64,000 nt of DNA from Cryobacterium lactosi (GTDB taxonomy: Bacteria > Actinomycetota > Actinomycetes > Actinomycetales > Microbacteriaceae), in NCBI RefSeq assembly GCF_004403945.1, contig NZ_SOHM01000002.1:124001-188000 (forward strand). The letters are read 5' to 3'. Positions 19,581-28,868 of this stretch are shown piece after piece (position 1 is the stretch's first letter; every line of letters begins with the position of its first letter). Made by a program: the position numbers and the translations under genes. The notes below the pieces were generated by a model. That model saw only the letters and a list, made by a program, of their open reading frames with translations. It ran no database searches and was not told where the DNA came from.

Positions 19581-21228
19581 AGACGGTGGGGCGCGTTAGG
19601 GAGTGGGCATCGAGGATTGTGTACGAGTAACCCTGTTCCGCGAGGAATCTTTGGCGGTTCTGGGCGAAGTCCTGGTCGACCGTGTCGCGAGCCACGAGCG
19701 TGTAGAAGCTCGCGGTGAGACCGGATTCCTTGGGGCGCAGCAGACGGCCGAGCCGCTGGGCCTCCTCCTGCCGGGACCCGTACGACCCCGACACCTGGAT
19801 GGCCACCGACGCTTCGGGCAGGTCGATCGAGAAGTTCGCCACCTTCGACACCACCAGGAGATTCTCCTCGCCCACCCGGAACGCCTGGTACAGCCGTTCC
19901 CGTTCGTCGACCGGGGTGGCGCCGGTGAGCTTGGGGGCCCCTAGCGTCTCGGCAAGTTCGTCGATCTGGTCGAGGTACTGGCCGATCACCAGGATGCGCT
20001 CGCCCGGGTGCATCGCCACCAGCTGCTTGACGATGTCGAGCTTCGCCGGAGCGGTGGCGGCCATCCGGTAGCGTTCGTCGTCGGGCGCCGCGGCGTAGCT
20101 GAGCCGTTCGGAGTGCGGCAGGTCGATGCGCACCTCGAAGCAGGCCGCGGGGGAGATGAAGCCCTGCGCCTCGATCTCCTTCCACGGGGCGTCGAAGCGC
20201 TTGGGCCCGATGAGGCTGAACACGTCGCCCTCCCGGCCGTCCTCGCGCACCAGGGTGGCGGTCAGGCCGAGCCGCCGGCGGGCCTGCAGCTCGGCGGTGA
20301 GCTTGAACACCGGCGCGGGAAGCAGGTGCACCTCGTCGTAGATCACCAGGCCCCAGTCCATGGCGTCGAGCAGCTCAAGGTGCGCGTATTCGCCCTTCCG
20401 CTTGGCGGTGAGGATCTGGTACGTGGCGATGGTGACCGGTTTGACCTCCTTCACCTGACCGGAGTATTCACCGATCTCCTCCGCGGTGAGGGTGGTGCGC
20501 TTTTGCAGTTCGTCCCGCCACTGCCGGGCGGACACGGTGTTGGTCACCAGGATCAGGGTGTTGGTCTTGGCGGTCGCCATCGCGCCCGCGCCCACCAGGG
20601 TCTTGCCGGCGCCGCAGGGCAGCACCACAACACCGGAGCCCGCCTCGAAGAAATTGGCCACGGCTTTGTTCTGGTAGTCGCGCAACGCCCAGCCGTCTTC
20701 GAGCAGGGCGATGTCGTGCGGGGTGCCCGGCGTGTAGCCGGCGAGGTCCTCGGCGGGCCAGCCGAGCTTGACCAGTTCCTGTTTGAGCTGGCCGCGGGCC
20801 CACGGAGCCACCAGGAACGAGTCCGGGGTGGGCTGGCCGACCAGCAACGGGGCGATCTTTCGCGCGGCCGCCACCTCGGTGAGCACCGGGGCGTCCAGGC
20901 TGCGCAGAACGAGCGCTCCCTCGGCGTCCCGGTCGATGACCAGGCGGCCGTACCGTCCCACCGTCTCCTCGAGATCGACGGTGACGGTCTGCGGGATCGC
21001 GAATTTGGAGTACTTCGTGAGAGTGGCGAGCATATTCGCCGCGTCGTGCCCCGCCGCCCGCGCATTCCAGAGGCCGAGCCGGGTGATCCGGTAGGTGTGG
21101 ATGTGCTCAGGTGCACGCTCAAGCTCGGCGAAGACGGCCAGGTCGTGCCGGGCATCCTCCGCCAGAGGATGCGCGACTTCGAGCAGAACCGTGCGGTCAC
21201 TTTGGACGATCAGCGGGCCATCGGACAT
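19570..21228 (-). CDS. XPB/ERCC3-type DNA repair helicase
   Basis: A 552-residue SF2 helicase of the bacterial XPB family. A damage-recognition-like N-terminal region precedes motif I LPCGAGKT (203-210) and motif II DEVH (298-301). Motif VI is in QEEAQRLGRLLRPK, and a Thr/Phe-rich C-terminus follows. XPB family members unwind DNA 3'-5' in repair; the bacterial role is less clear. ATG 21228 lies 8 nt after TAGCAT and is preferred to TTG 21237. It lies downstream of the helicase-associated protein gene, on the same strand. Confidence 0.92.
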   Translation of the reverse strand: MSDGPLIVQSDRTVLLEVAHPLAEDARHDLAVFAELERAPEHIHTYRITRLGLWNARAAGHDAANMLATLTKYSKFAIPQTVTVDLEETVGRYGRLVIDRDAEGALVLRSLDAPVLTEVAAARKIAPLLVGQPTPDSFLVAPWARGQLKQELVKLGWPAEDLAGYTPGTPHDIALLEDGWALRDYQNKAVANFFEAGSGVVVLPCGAGKTLVGAGAMATAKTNTLILVTNTVSARQWRDELQKRTTLTAEEIGEYSGQVKEVKPVTIATYQILTAKRKGEYAHLELLDAMDWGLVIYDEVHLLPAPVFKLTAELQARRRLGLTATLVREDGREGDVFSLIGPKRFDAPWKEIEAQGFISPAACFEVRIDLPHSERLSYAAAPDDERYRMAATAPAKLDIVKQLVAMHPGERILVIGQYLDQIDELAETLGAPKLTGATPVDERERLYQAFRVGEENLLVVSKVANFSIDLPEASVAIQVSGSYGSRQEEAQRLGRLLRPKESGLTASFYTLVARDTVDQDFAQNRQRFLAEQGYSYTILDAHSLTRPTVSAN

Positions 21229-21292
21229 AAGCGTCAATGCTACGCCCGTGCGATGCGAGCGTGCCTACCCGCGTCCGGGGGTGCGCCGCCGG

Positions 21293-23140
21293 TCAGGGGG
21301 CGGGAACGATGCTGACGACGCTGGAGAGCGGCAGGGTCCGTTCGATATCGGCCCGCCGGTCCCTGGCTCGGAAACGGCCGCCGCCGACGCTGGCCGGCTC
21401 GAGGAGGTAGTCCACGACATCGCCGTCGGGCATCCGCACGCTCACCAGCACGGTCTCCCGGTGCTTGATGGCCGAGTCCAACTGCCGGGCCAGCCACGCG
21501 TTCGCGGCCTTGGCTTCGCCGCCGTCGGTGGCGCGCAACTCCTCGACGAGAGCGATCGTGGGGTCGGGCAGTTCGGTTCGGGTGGGCCGCACGACAGGGT
21601 GCCGGCGCGGGTGCACCACCTCGCCGGCCGCGTTCTCGGCGGCGACGGGGTACCGGGCGTCGGTGAGGGCCCAGAACACGGCGTCGGCCGGGTGCGCGCT
21701 GGTCAGCCGGGTGTCGGAGACCGACTCAAAGGCCAGGGCAGTGAACGTCTGGTCGACGGCAATGGCGCCGAGCACCGCGGAGTCGTCGGAAGACACGTAG
21801 CTGGGCCCGGCCGGGTCCGCCGGGTCGACGCTGCCCACCCGCACCCGGCCATACCTGTCGGCGGCGTCACGGATGAGGTAGTCCACCGGCTGGGGAACGC
21901 CGGTGAGGGAGATCGCGGACAGGAACTGCAGGATGGACTCCGCGTCGTCGCCGGCGGCCAGGGCCCGGTTGACCGACGCGCCACTCAGCCGGTAGCTGGA
22001 GGCCAACTCGCGGCTCTCAACATCCGCGAAGGTGCGCAGCCGGGCGTCGATCGACGCCGAGAGCGGGCCGGGCGCGACGATCGAGAGGTCGTGTTGCAGG
22101 TAGACGGTGCCTACCTCGGCGGGCAGCGAGGCCGTGATCGTGGCGATGGCGGCGTCGATGTCGCCGACCAACACGGATGCGCCGGCCGCACTGGTCGTCT
22201 GCCTCGCCGTGATGCCGATCAACTCGGCGTCGCGGGCGAAGGCGGCGATGCGTTCGTCCATCCAAGTGCCGCCGGCCGGGTACAGCCAGGCCACAAACCG
22301 GTGCATGGCGTCGCCCCAGGCCACGCCGGGTCGCTGGGCGAGGATCTGCCGCACGTCGGCGGGCAGGACGCCGAGCCAGGACGCGGCGAGGACACCCCAG
22401 CGCTCGGAGGCACTCATGACCAGCCAGTCGACCCCGGCGGCGGATTGGGACCAGTAACCGGCGCCGAGGGCGACCAGCTCGGCGCGGGCGGCGATGCCCA
22501 CCAGCGGGGCGACGGCGTCGATGTCGACCCGCATGGCCATGGCGAGGCGTTTGGTGTCTGGCAGTCCGAGGCCGCCCCGGCTGAGTTCCCGGGCCGGCTC
22601 CTGACCGAGTTCGGTGAGCAGTTCGGCGATCGACGAGACGGCGGCGAAGGCGCGTTCGGCGGCCAGCCGTTCGGTGAACCGGCCGTCGGTCGCCGACAGC
22701 GGGGCCAGCGCGGTGGGTGCGGGCACACCGGCCAGGTCGGCGGTGCCGGGCAGTCCTTCCTCCGGCCAGGCGCGCAGGCGCGCGGTGACGGCGGGATACG
22801 GTCGCACGGAGTCGTCCGTGCGGGTCAGCAGCATCAGCTCGTCGAGGTGCGTGACGCGTGCACAGATGTCGGCGGCGTCCTGGGTGTCGTGGCCGAGGTC
22901 GGCCAGCCGTTCGACCAGCTCGTCCAGCGAGGGAGCGCCGAGATCAGAGGCCACCGCCAGGACGGCCAGCGTGCTGCGGTCCAGATGCGACAGCGTCACC
23001 TGAATCGCGGCGGGGTCGAGGAGGGCCTCGGCGAGGTCGAAGAAGTCGTGGATGCCGTGGGGATTCACCGATCGGAGAGCGATCGTGCGGCGCAGTGCTG
23101 CGTCGTTCAGTGCGCGGAGGCGTGAGGCGAGCGTCAGCAT
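21293..23140 (-). CDS. Helicase-associated domain protein, partner of XPB
   Basis: A 615-residue mostly helical protein. The N-terminus begins with LASRLRALNDAALRRTI and the C-terminus carries the XPB-associated domain (about 440-615; VYLQHDLSIVAPGPLS, then HRETVLVSVRMPDGD). Actinobacteria consistently encode such a protein next to XPB, and it is annotated as helicase-associated or helicase C-terminal-like. No ATPase motif is present. It lies 64 bp before the helicase and 5 bp after a small membrane protein, which supports one operon. Confidence 0.8.
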   Translation of the reverse strand: MLTLASRLRALNDAALRRTIALRSVNPHGIHDFFDLAEALLDPAAIQVTLSHLDRSTLAVLAVASDLGAPSLDELVERLADLGHDTQDAADICARVTHLDELMLLTRTDDSVRPYPAVTARLRAWPEEGLPGTADLAGVPAPTALAPLSATDGRFTERLAAERAFAAVSSIAELLTELGQEPARELSRGGLGLPDTKRLAMAMRVDIDAVAPLVGIAARAELVALGAGYWSQSAAGVDWLVMSASERWGVLAASWLGVLPADVRQILAQRPGVAWGDAMHRFVAWLYPAGGTWMDERIAAFARDAELIGITARQTTSAAGASVLVGDIDAAIATITASLPAEVGTVYLQHDLSIVAPGPLSASIDARLRTFADVESRELASSYRLSGASVNRALAAGDDAESILQFLSAISLTGVPQPVDYLIRDAADRYGRVRVGSVDPADPAGPSYVSSDDSAVLGAIAVDQTFTALAFESVSDTRLTSAHPADAVFWALTDARYPVAAENAAGEVVHPRRHPVVRPTRTELPDPTIALVEELRATDGGEAKAANAWLARQLDSAIKHRETVLVSVRMPDGDVVDYLLEPASVGGGRFRARDRRADIERTLPLSSVVSIVPAP

Positions 23141-23145
23141 GGTGG

Positions 23146-23421
23146 CTACTCCATTTTCTGTCGAGCCTCGCGAGCGCGGCGGATTCCGCTGACGACCATC
23201 AAGGTGATGATCAGCAGGAAGCCGAGGGGAAGACCGAACAGGGGCAGGGTGAGCACGGCGGGCCAGACGCCCGTGCTGAACCCGTCGTTGTCGCCGGCAC
23301 CGGCAGCGGTGCCGAGGATCACGGCGAGGAAGGCCAGGATCGAGAGCCCGACCACGCCCGCGACCATGTACGCCAGGATCTTTTCGAGCCGGCCCGGGTC
23401 GTGTGGAGTTTGAGTGGTCAC
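23146..23421 (-). CDS. Small two-helix membrane protein
   Basis: A 91-residue protein with two hydrophobic helices (about 17-37 and 50-75) and a basic C-terminal tail. Function unknown. GTG 23421 is chosen because TATCCT lies 7 nt upstream (leaderless pattern); ATG 23442 would add 7 residues. It is the first gene of the XPB operon and is divergent from the cold-shock gene at 23516. Confidence 0.65.
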   Translation of the reverse strand: MTTQTPHDPGRLEKILAYMVAGVVGLSILAFLAVILGTAAGAGDNDGFSTGVWPAVLTLPLFGLPLGFLLIITLMVVSGIRRAREARQKME

Positions 23422-23515
23422 AGACCTAAGGATACGGGGCATAGTCAGCTACAACAGAATATGCTGAGTGAAGCGGCGCGTATTCTGCGCGCCTCAAAAT
23501 CACAGCGAGGTTCAG

Positions 23516-23888
23516 ATGCCCACCGGCAAAGTCAAGTTCTACGACGAGGAGAAGGGTTTTGGCTTCATCAGTTCCGATGACGGCCACGAAGTCTTCCTGC
23601 ACGCGTCTGCGGTGCCCGCCGGAGTGACGGTGAAGGCCGGGATGAAGCTCGAGTTCGGCATCGCCGATGGCAAGCGGGGCGCCCAGGCGCTGTCCGTGCG
23701 TGTGATCGAGGCTCCGCCGAGCCTGGCCAAGTTGAGCCGCAAGCCGGCCGACGACATGGCCATCATCGTCGAGGACTTGGTGAAGCTGCTCGATGGCATC
23801 GGGTCGAGCCTGCGCCGCGGCCGGTACCCCGACGCCGCGCACAGCAAGAAGATCGCAGCCGTGCTGCGTAAGGTCGCCGAGGAACTGG

Positions 23889-23896
<8 letters not shown>
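23516..23896 (+). CDS. Cold-shock domain protein with C-terminal extension
   Basis: A 126-residue protein. Residues 1-66 form a cold-shock domain (KGFGFISSDDG, EVFLHASAV), followed by about 60 residues of conserved helical extension (DDMAIIVEDLVKLLDGIG, then KKIAAVLRKVAEELDA) found in the long CspB-type proteins of actinobacteria. It probably binds single-stranded nucleic acid. The frame opens at 23468, but MPTGKVKF at 23516 has a GCGAGG ribosome-binding site. Its last 8 nt overlap the start of the DUF3027 gene. Confidence 0.9.
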
Positions 23897-24752
<856 letters not shown>

Positions 24753-24854
24753 CCAGCCGGCCGAACCCGCTGCCACCGCTTTACGCGCATTAGCGCGGGC
24801 GGGCAGCGGGTCCGGCCGTCTTTCGCTGTCTTTGAGCCAGAGGCGCATGGGCGA

Positions 24855-25970
24855 CTAGGCCAGGTTGGCCACAACGTATTCGATCGACGAGACGAGCTTT
24901 CGCACATCCGCCGGGTCGATGGCCGTGAAGGTCGCGACACGCAGCTGGTTGCGGCCGAGCTTGCGGTACGGCTCGGTGTCGACGATGCCGTTGGCGCGCA
25001 GGACCTTCGCGATGGCCGCGGCGTCGATGCTGTCGTCGAAGTCGATCGTGGCGACGACCTGTGAGCGGTGGCTCGGGTCGGTCACGAACGGCGTGGCGTA
25101 GTCGACGGTTGCGGCCCAGTCGTAGAGCACCGACGAGGACTCGGTCGTGCGTGCGGACGCCCAGGCGAGTCCACCGTTGCCGTTGATCCAGTCGAGCTGG
25201 TTCTCCATGAGCAGCAGCGTCGACACGGCGGGCGTGTTCAGCGTCTGGTTGAGCCGGGAGTTGTCGATGGCGTTCTTCAGGCTGAGGAACTCCGGGATGT
25301 ACCGGCCGCTGGCGGCGATGCGTTCGACCCGCTCGATGGCGGCGGGGGAGAACAGCGCCAACCAGATGCCACCGTCGGAGGCGAGGTTCTTCTGAGGGGC
25401 GAAGTAGTAGACATCCGCCTGGTCGGCCTCGAAGTCGATGCCGGCGGCGGCGCTCGTGGCGTCGATCACGGTGAGCGCACCCGCGTCGCCCTGCACCCGG
25501 GTGACCGGAGCCATGACGCCCGTAGACGTCTCGTTCTGCGGCCAGGCGTAGACGTCGATGCCCTCGGTGGGCACGGCGGTGGCACGTGAGCCCGGCGCCG
25601 ACTTGATCACATCGGGAGCGGTGAGGAACGGGGCGGCGGCGGCTGCGGCGAACTTGCCGCCGAACTCGCCGAAGACGAGGTTCTGCGCGCGGGTTTCGAT
25701 GAGCGAGAACGCGGCGGCGTCCCAGAACGCGGTCGAGCCGCCGTTGCCCATGATGAGCTCGTAGCCCGCCGGGGCGCGGAACAGGTCGGTGAGGCCGGTG
25801 CGAACGCGCCCGACCAGGTTCTTCACAGGTGCCTGGCGGTGGGAGGTGCCCAGAATGCTCGCGCCGGCACCAGAGAGGTAGTCAAGCTGCTCCTGGCGGA
25901 TCTTGGACGGGCCGCAGCCAAAACGTCCGTCGGCGGGCAGCAATTCTGTGGGGATCTGTATGTCCGGCAT
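24855..25970 (-). CDS. serC: Phosphoserine aminotransferase SerC
   Basis: A 371-residue PLP enzyme converting 3-phosphohydroxypyruvate and glutamate to phosphoserine in serine biosynthesis. Motifs: FGCGPSKIR at the N-terminus, GTSHRQAPVK, MGNGGSTAFWD, and the PLP-binding lysine in FAPQKNLASDGG. This is the actinobacterial SerC branch. A TAGAAT -10 element ends 6 nt before ATG 25970, so the message is probably leaderless. It is divergent from the DtxR-type regulator (74 bp between starts). Confidence 0.96.
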   Translation of the reverse strand: MPDIQIPTELLPADGRFGCGPSKIRQEQLDYLSGAGASILGTSHRQAPVKNLVGRVRTGLTDLFRAPAGYELIMGNGGSTAFWDAAAFSLIETRAQNLVFGEFGGKFAAAAAAPFLTAPDVIKSAPGSRATAVPTEGIDVYAWPQNETSTGVMAPVTRVQGDAGALTVIDATSAAAGIDFEADQADVYYFAPQKNLASDGGIWLALFSPAAIERVERIAASGRYIPEFLSLKNAIDNSRLNQTLNTPAVSTLLLMENQLDWINGNGGLAWASARTTESSSVLYDWAATVDYATPFVTDPSHRSQVVATIDFDDSIDAAAIAKVLRANGIVDTEPYRKLGRNQLRVATFTAIDPADVRKLVSSIEYVVANLA

Positions 25971-25976
25971 AACAGG

Positions 25977-25982
25977 ATTCTA
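25977..25982 (-). promoter_or_regulatory. -10 element of serC
   Basis: TAGAAT (minus strand), 6 nt before the serC ATG; near-perfect -10 with leaderless spacing. Confidence 0.65.
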
Positions 25983-26044
25983 GTTGCCCGGTTCGCACGG
26001 GTAGTGTTGTGGCGTTGCACATATGGCCGAGCGGGAGGCTGCGG

Positions 26045-26752
26045 ATGACTGACCTTATCGACACGACCGAAATGTATCTCCGCACAATCCTCGACCTGGA
26101 GGAGGAGAACATCGTTCCCCTCCGCGCCCGGATCTCCGAGCGGCTGGGCCACTCCGGCCCGACGGTGTCCCAGACCGTGGCACGGATGGAGCGCGACGGT
26201 CTCGTTGTCGTCTCCGGCGACCGCCACCTCGAGCTCACCCTGACCGGCCGCAGCAAGGCCGTGCACGTGATGCGCAAGCACCGACTCGCGGAGCGCCTTC
26301 TCAGCGACGTCATCGGCCTCGAGTGGGAGTTCGTCCATGACGAAGCCTGCCGCTGGGAGCACGTGATGAGCGAGCAGGTCGAACGCAAGATCCTCGAAAT
26401 CCTCGGTCACCCCACCGAATCCCCGTACGGCAACCCGATCCCCGGCCTCGACGAGCTGGGCGACTCCCCGGCCGTGGCGTTCATGGCCGGCGTCACCAAC
26501 CTGCTCGACGTCGTGGCGGCATCGGCTGCGCCCGTCAGCGCCGTCATCCGTCGGCTGGGGGAGCCCGTGCAGTTCGACCCCGAACTCCTGGCCCAGCTCA
26601 AGCAGTCCGGCGTGCTGCCGGGCAACACCGGCGTGTTCTCCGCGGTCGGTTCCTACGTTCTGGTGCAGGTCGAAGGTTTCGGCGACGGCCTGGAGTTGCC
26701 CAATGAGGTCGCCGGTCACATCTTTGTGACGACCCCCGTCGCCGTCTCCTGA
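26045..26752 (+). CDS. dtxR: DtxR/IdeR iron-dependent transcriptional regulator
   Basis: A 235-residue metal-dependent repressor. N-terminal winged helix (SERLGHSGPTVSQTVARMERDG), then a dimerisation/metal domain, then a C-terminal SH3-like FeoA domain. All DtxR ligands are at canonical positions: Met10, Cys102, Glu105, His106 (primary site) and His79, Glu83, His98 (ancillary site). That makes it an iron sensor rather than the manganese-type MntR. A GGGAGG ribosome-binding site precedes ATG 26045; the frame is open from 26009. Confidence 0.95.
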   Translation: MTDLIDTTEMYLRTILDLEEENIVPLRARISERLGHSGPTVSQTVARMERDGLVVVSGDRHLELTLTGRSKAVHVMRKHRLAERLLSDVIGLEWEFVHDEACRWEHVMSEQVERKILEILGHPTESPYGNPIPGLDELGDSPAVAFMAGVTNLLDVVAASAAPVSAVIRRLGEPVQFDPELLAQLKQSGVLPGNTGVFSAVGSYVLVQVEGFGDGLELPNEVAGHIFVTTPVAVS

Positions 26753-26784
26753 CCGCACCAGGGGTTCTGCAGAAATTCACAGTC

Positions 26785-26801
26785 TCGTTACCAATTCGTT
26801 A
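26785..26801 (-). promoter_or_regulatory. Tandem TAACGA repeats (possible MtrA-type box)
   Basis: Two TAACGA hexamers on the minus strand, 11 nt apart start to start (26785-26790 and 26796-26801), upstream of the NlpC/P60 gene. The spacing of one helical turn suits a dimeric OmpR-type regulator such as MtrA, which controls wall hydrolases in actinobacteria. Assignment is inference. Confidence 0.35.
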
Positions 26802-26847
26802 GATTTCGTCCATTTGGGGTGACAAACGCGAATTGGTCACGTAGCCT

Positions 26848-27020
26848 CGGATCTGCCCACAGATCAGAGACCGGTCATCGGGCCCGCGCAAGACGCCTCT
26901 ACCCTGCCCGTCTCTTGCCGCGGAAACTCCACGCGTTCACGCGCATCGGACGGGGCAACTACCTAGTGTTGTCGAGGCGCCGGAGGTTCGACTTGTCCCC
27001 ATTAGGTAGAAGACTGCCCC
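26848..27020 (+). ncRNA. Candidate structured 5' leader of the NlpC/P60 gene
   Basis: The 290-bp region before the hydrolase contains several helices in order. They are GATCTG/CAGATC near 26849-26864, AGAGAC...GTCTCT near 26866-26915, and a three-layer nested stem at 26952-27020: GGGGCA/TGCCCC outside, TACCTA/TAGGTA in the middle, GTCGA/TCGAC inside. Actinobacterial NlpC/P60 and rpf genes are often preceded by the c-di-AMP (ydaO) riboswitch, but I could not match that consensus by eye, so the class is left open. Confidence 0.4.
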
Positions 27021-27043
27021 GAAGCGGTCGACGTTCCACGGCT

Positions 27044-27853
27044 GTGACCGTGCGACCCGCCACCACCGATCCGATGCGCTCAGCGCAAACGGAGGTGGGA
27101 CCCCGTGTCGTGCTGCCGCCGGGGGCGCCAGTCAAGCGCTCCAAGCGGCGTAGCGCCACGGGTCACGTCGTGATGATGACCCTGGCAGCCGGCCTCGTTG
27201 CCACCATGGCTCTGCCTGCCTACGCGTTCGCCCCGGCGGATGCCGAGGGCAACTTCGCTGCCACGGATGCCACCGAGCTCACCAAGGCCGGCGCCCAGAA
27301 GGTCGCCGTCGATGAGGCGGCCGCAACGGTCACGGTCGCGCAGGACGCCTTCTCGGCCACGCCGCAGGCGGAGATCGACGCCGCCGACGCCGCGGAAGCG
27401 GCCGTAGCGGCCGAAGCCGCCCGTGCCGCCGCCGCGACCTCGATGACCACCTACGCGGCGTCGTACACCGGCCCGTCCGCGGCGGACTACCTGGCCAGCC
27501 CGGCGTATCCGAGTTTCAGCCTCTCATCCGTGTACAACGTCGCGTTGCAGTACCAGGGGGTGCCCTATGTCTACGGCGGCGCCACCCCGGCCGGCTTCGA
27601 CTGCTCAGGCTTCGTGATGTACGTGTATGCGCAGTTCGGTATTTCTCTGCCGCATTCCTCCACCGGGCAGGGCGCAGCCGGCACCCGCATCGCCCTGGCC
27701 GACGCCCAGCCGGGCGACCTGGTGATCATGGACGGACACGACGGGTTCTACGCCGGCAACGGCAACATCCTGCACGCCCCGTATGAAGGGGCGTCGGTGC
27801 GGGTGCAGCCGATCTGGACCAGCGACTACTACATCGTGCGCCTGGGCATCTGA
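27044..27853 (+). CDS. Secreted NlpC/P60 peptidoglycan endopeptidase
   Basis: About 269 residues. A basic N-terminus (VKRSKRRSATGHVV) leads into a signal helix ending LPAYAFAP, then a helical Ala-rich segment and a C-terminal NlpC/P60 domain (from about residue 160). The catalytic Cys is in FDCSGFVMYVYAQ, and His residues are in MDGHDGFYAGNG and ILHAPYEG. The family cleaves stem peptides in the cell wall. Start is uncertain: GTG 27044 is where codon bias becomes coding-like, and ATG 27074 is the alternative; neither has a clear ribosome-binding site. The signal peptide and Ala-rich segment resemble those of the CHAP protein at 28869. Confidence 0.88.
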   Translation: MTVRPATTDPMRSAQTEVGPRVVLPPGAPVKRSKRRSATGHVVMMTLAAGLVATMALPAYAFAPADAEGNFAATDATELTKAGAQKVAVDEAAATVTVAQDAFSATPQAEIDAADAAEAAVAAEAARAAAATSMTTYAASYTGPSAADYLASPAYPSFSLSSVYNVALQYQGVPYVYGGATPAGFDCSGFVMYVYAQFGISLPHSSTGQGAAGTRIALADAQPGDLVIMDGHDGFYAGNGNILHAPYEGASVRVQPIWTSDYYIVRLGI

Positions 27854-27908
27854 GCCGCCGAACGACACGCTGAGAACCCGCCTTCGGTAAACACTGGGTA
27901 ACGCCTAG

Positions 27909-27949
27909 CACAAATGGTGCGCCACGATTTACGTGGTGCACCATTTGTG
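27909..27949. terminator. Large hairpin after the NlpC/P60 gene
   Basis: An 18-bp stem (starting CACAAATGGTGC, ending GCACCATTTGTG; one G-T pair) with a 5-nt loop, 55 nt after the stop codon. No U run follows. Confidence 0.7.
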
Positions 27950-27994
27950 GGTTAACCTGATGCCCTGATGTTCTGCGGGATTTTGGGAGAGCCA

Positions 27995-28120
27995 ATGCGC
28001 AAGCTACGCACGATCCACACCATGGATGTGCGCGGACACTTCGCGCTGCGGCACGGCAGTCAAATCTGTTGCGAGTTCGTGTGCCGCCAGCACACTGAAG
28101 CCCGCGGGGCGTTGTCATGA
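27995..28120 (+). CDS. 41-codon leader-type ORF with Cys-Cys motif
   Basis: A short ORF with a GGGAGA ribosome-binding site 4 nt upstream. An in-frame ATG at 27968 would give 50 residues and lies 9 nt after TAACCT. The peptide is basic and contains ICCEFVC at residues 24-30. Its last five codons, including the TGA, form the left arm of a strong terminator (28107-28136). That is the arrangement of a translation-coupled attenuator for the HNH gene 100 nt downstream, or of a self-contained small-protein mRNA. I do not recognise a family. Confidence 0.5.
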   Translation: MRKLRTIHTMDVRGHFALRHGSQICCEFVCRQHTEARGALS

Positions 28121-28136
28121 TGACGACGCCCTTTTT
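28107..28136 (+). terminator. Intrinsic terminator overlapping the small ORF stop
   Basis: GGGCGTTGTCAT / ATGACGACGCCC stem (one G-T pair) followed by TTTTT. This is the most classical intrinsic terminator in the window. Confidence 0.9.
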
Positions 28137-28219
28137 GTTTGCCCAAATCTCCTCCCCGCGCACGCCAGGCAGCAGTTCGAATGGCTGGAAGCCGTCCAGC
28201 CTTTTTCGAAAGGGAGCGC

Positions 28220-28723
28220 ATGCGCACACTGGTCCTCAACGCGGGATATGAACCCCTCGCAGTCGTGTCGTTCAAACGGGCACTCGTACTCGTCATGAAC
28301 CAGAAGGCAACAATCATTCAGGCGGATCAAGGTCACCCGGTCTGGGCGGCAACGGAGTCCTGGGACCGGCCGAGCGTCATCCTGCTCACCCGCTACGTGC
28401 GCCTCCCGCGGTCGCGGGCCGTGCCGGTGAGCCGGCGCGGGGTGCTGCGGCGTGACGACCACCGCTGCTGCTACTGCGGCAAGAGCGCCAGCACCATCGA
28501 CCACGTGCAGCCGCGGTCCCGCGGCGGCCGGGACACCTGGGACAACCTGGTGGCCTGCTGCCTGCGCTGCAACAATCTGAAGAGCGACCGCACGCCCGCC
28601 GAGATGGGCTGGGACCTGCGTTTCAACCCGCGGATGCCGCAGGGCACCACCTGGGTGGTCAGCGGGGTGGAGCATTCGGTGCCGCAGTGGGACGAGTTCC
28701 TCGTTCCGGCCGCCGCCGCGTGA
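28220..28723 (+). CDS. HNH endonuclease
   Basis: A 167-residue protein. The C-terminal half has an HNH nuclease fold: zinc-knuckle CYCG and CLRC pairs around IDHVQPRSRGG, WDNLVACCLRCNN. The N-terminal half begins MRTLVLNAGYEPL, the signature of a widespread stand-alone HNH family in bacteria whose biological role is not established. AAGGGAG precedes ATG 28220. The gene lies just downstream of a leader ORF and terminator, so its expression may depend on read-through or its own promoter. Confidence 0.9.
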   Translation: MRTLVLNAGYEPLAVVSFKRALVLVMNQKATIIQADQGHPVWAATESWDRPSVILLTRYVRLPRSRAVPVSRRGVLRRDDHRCCYCGKSASTIDHVQPRSRGGRDTWDNLVACCLRCNNLKSDRTPAEMGWDLRFNPRMPQGTTWVVSGVEHSVPQWDEFLVPAAAA

Positions 28724-28773
28724 CCCTTCGATCGACAAGGATTTGTGGATGTGCACCCCTTTGTCGTGCCATT

Positions 28774-28801
28774 GTCACGAAAACGTAACGCTCAAGGTGA
28801 C
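28774..28801 (+). promoter_or_regulatory. Triple GTNAC/GTGAC repeat upstream of the CHAP gene
   Basis: GTCAC (28774), GTAAC (28785) and GTGAC (28797) on one strand at 11- and 12-nt spacing. This resembles direct-repeat boxes reported for MtrA at wall-hydrolase promoters. Inference only. Confidence 0.4.
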
Positions 28802-28868
28802 ACGGGCCCTGCCCATCGCCTAAGGTTGTGAAGTCCCCCTCCGGTAGCGGCTGTTTAGAGGATTATCT

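Noticed and set aside
26848..27020. Firm call of a c-di-AMP riboswitch
   Set aside because: The gene context fits, but I could not find the conserved ydaO segments; kept only as an unclassified structured leader.
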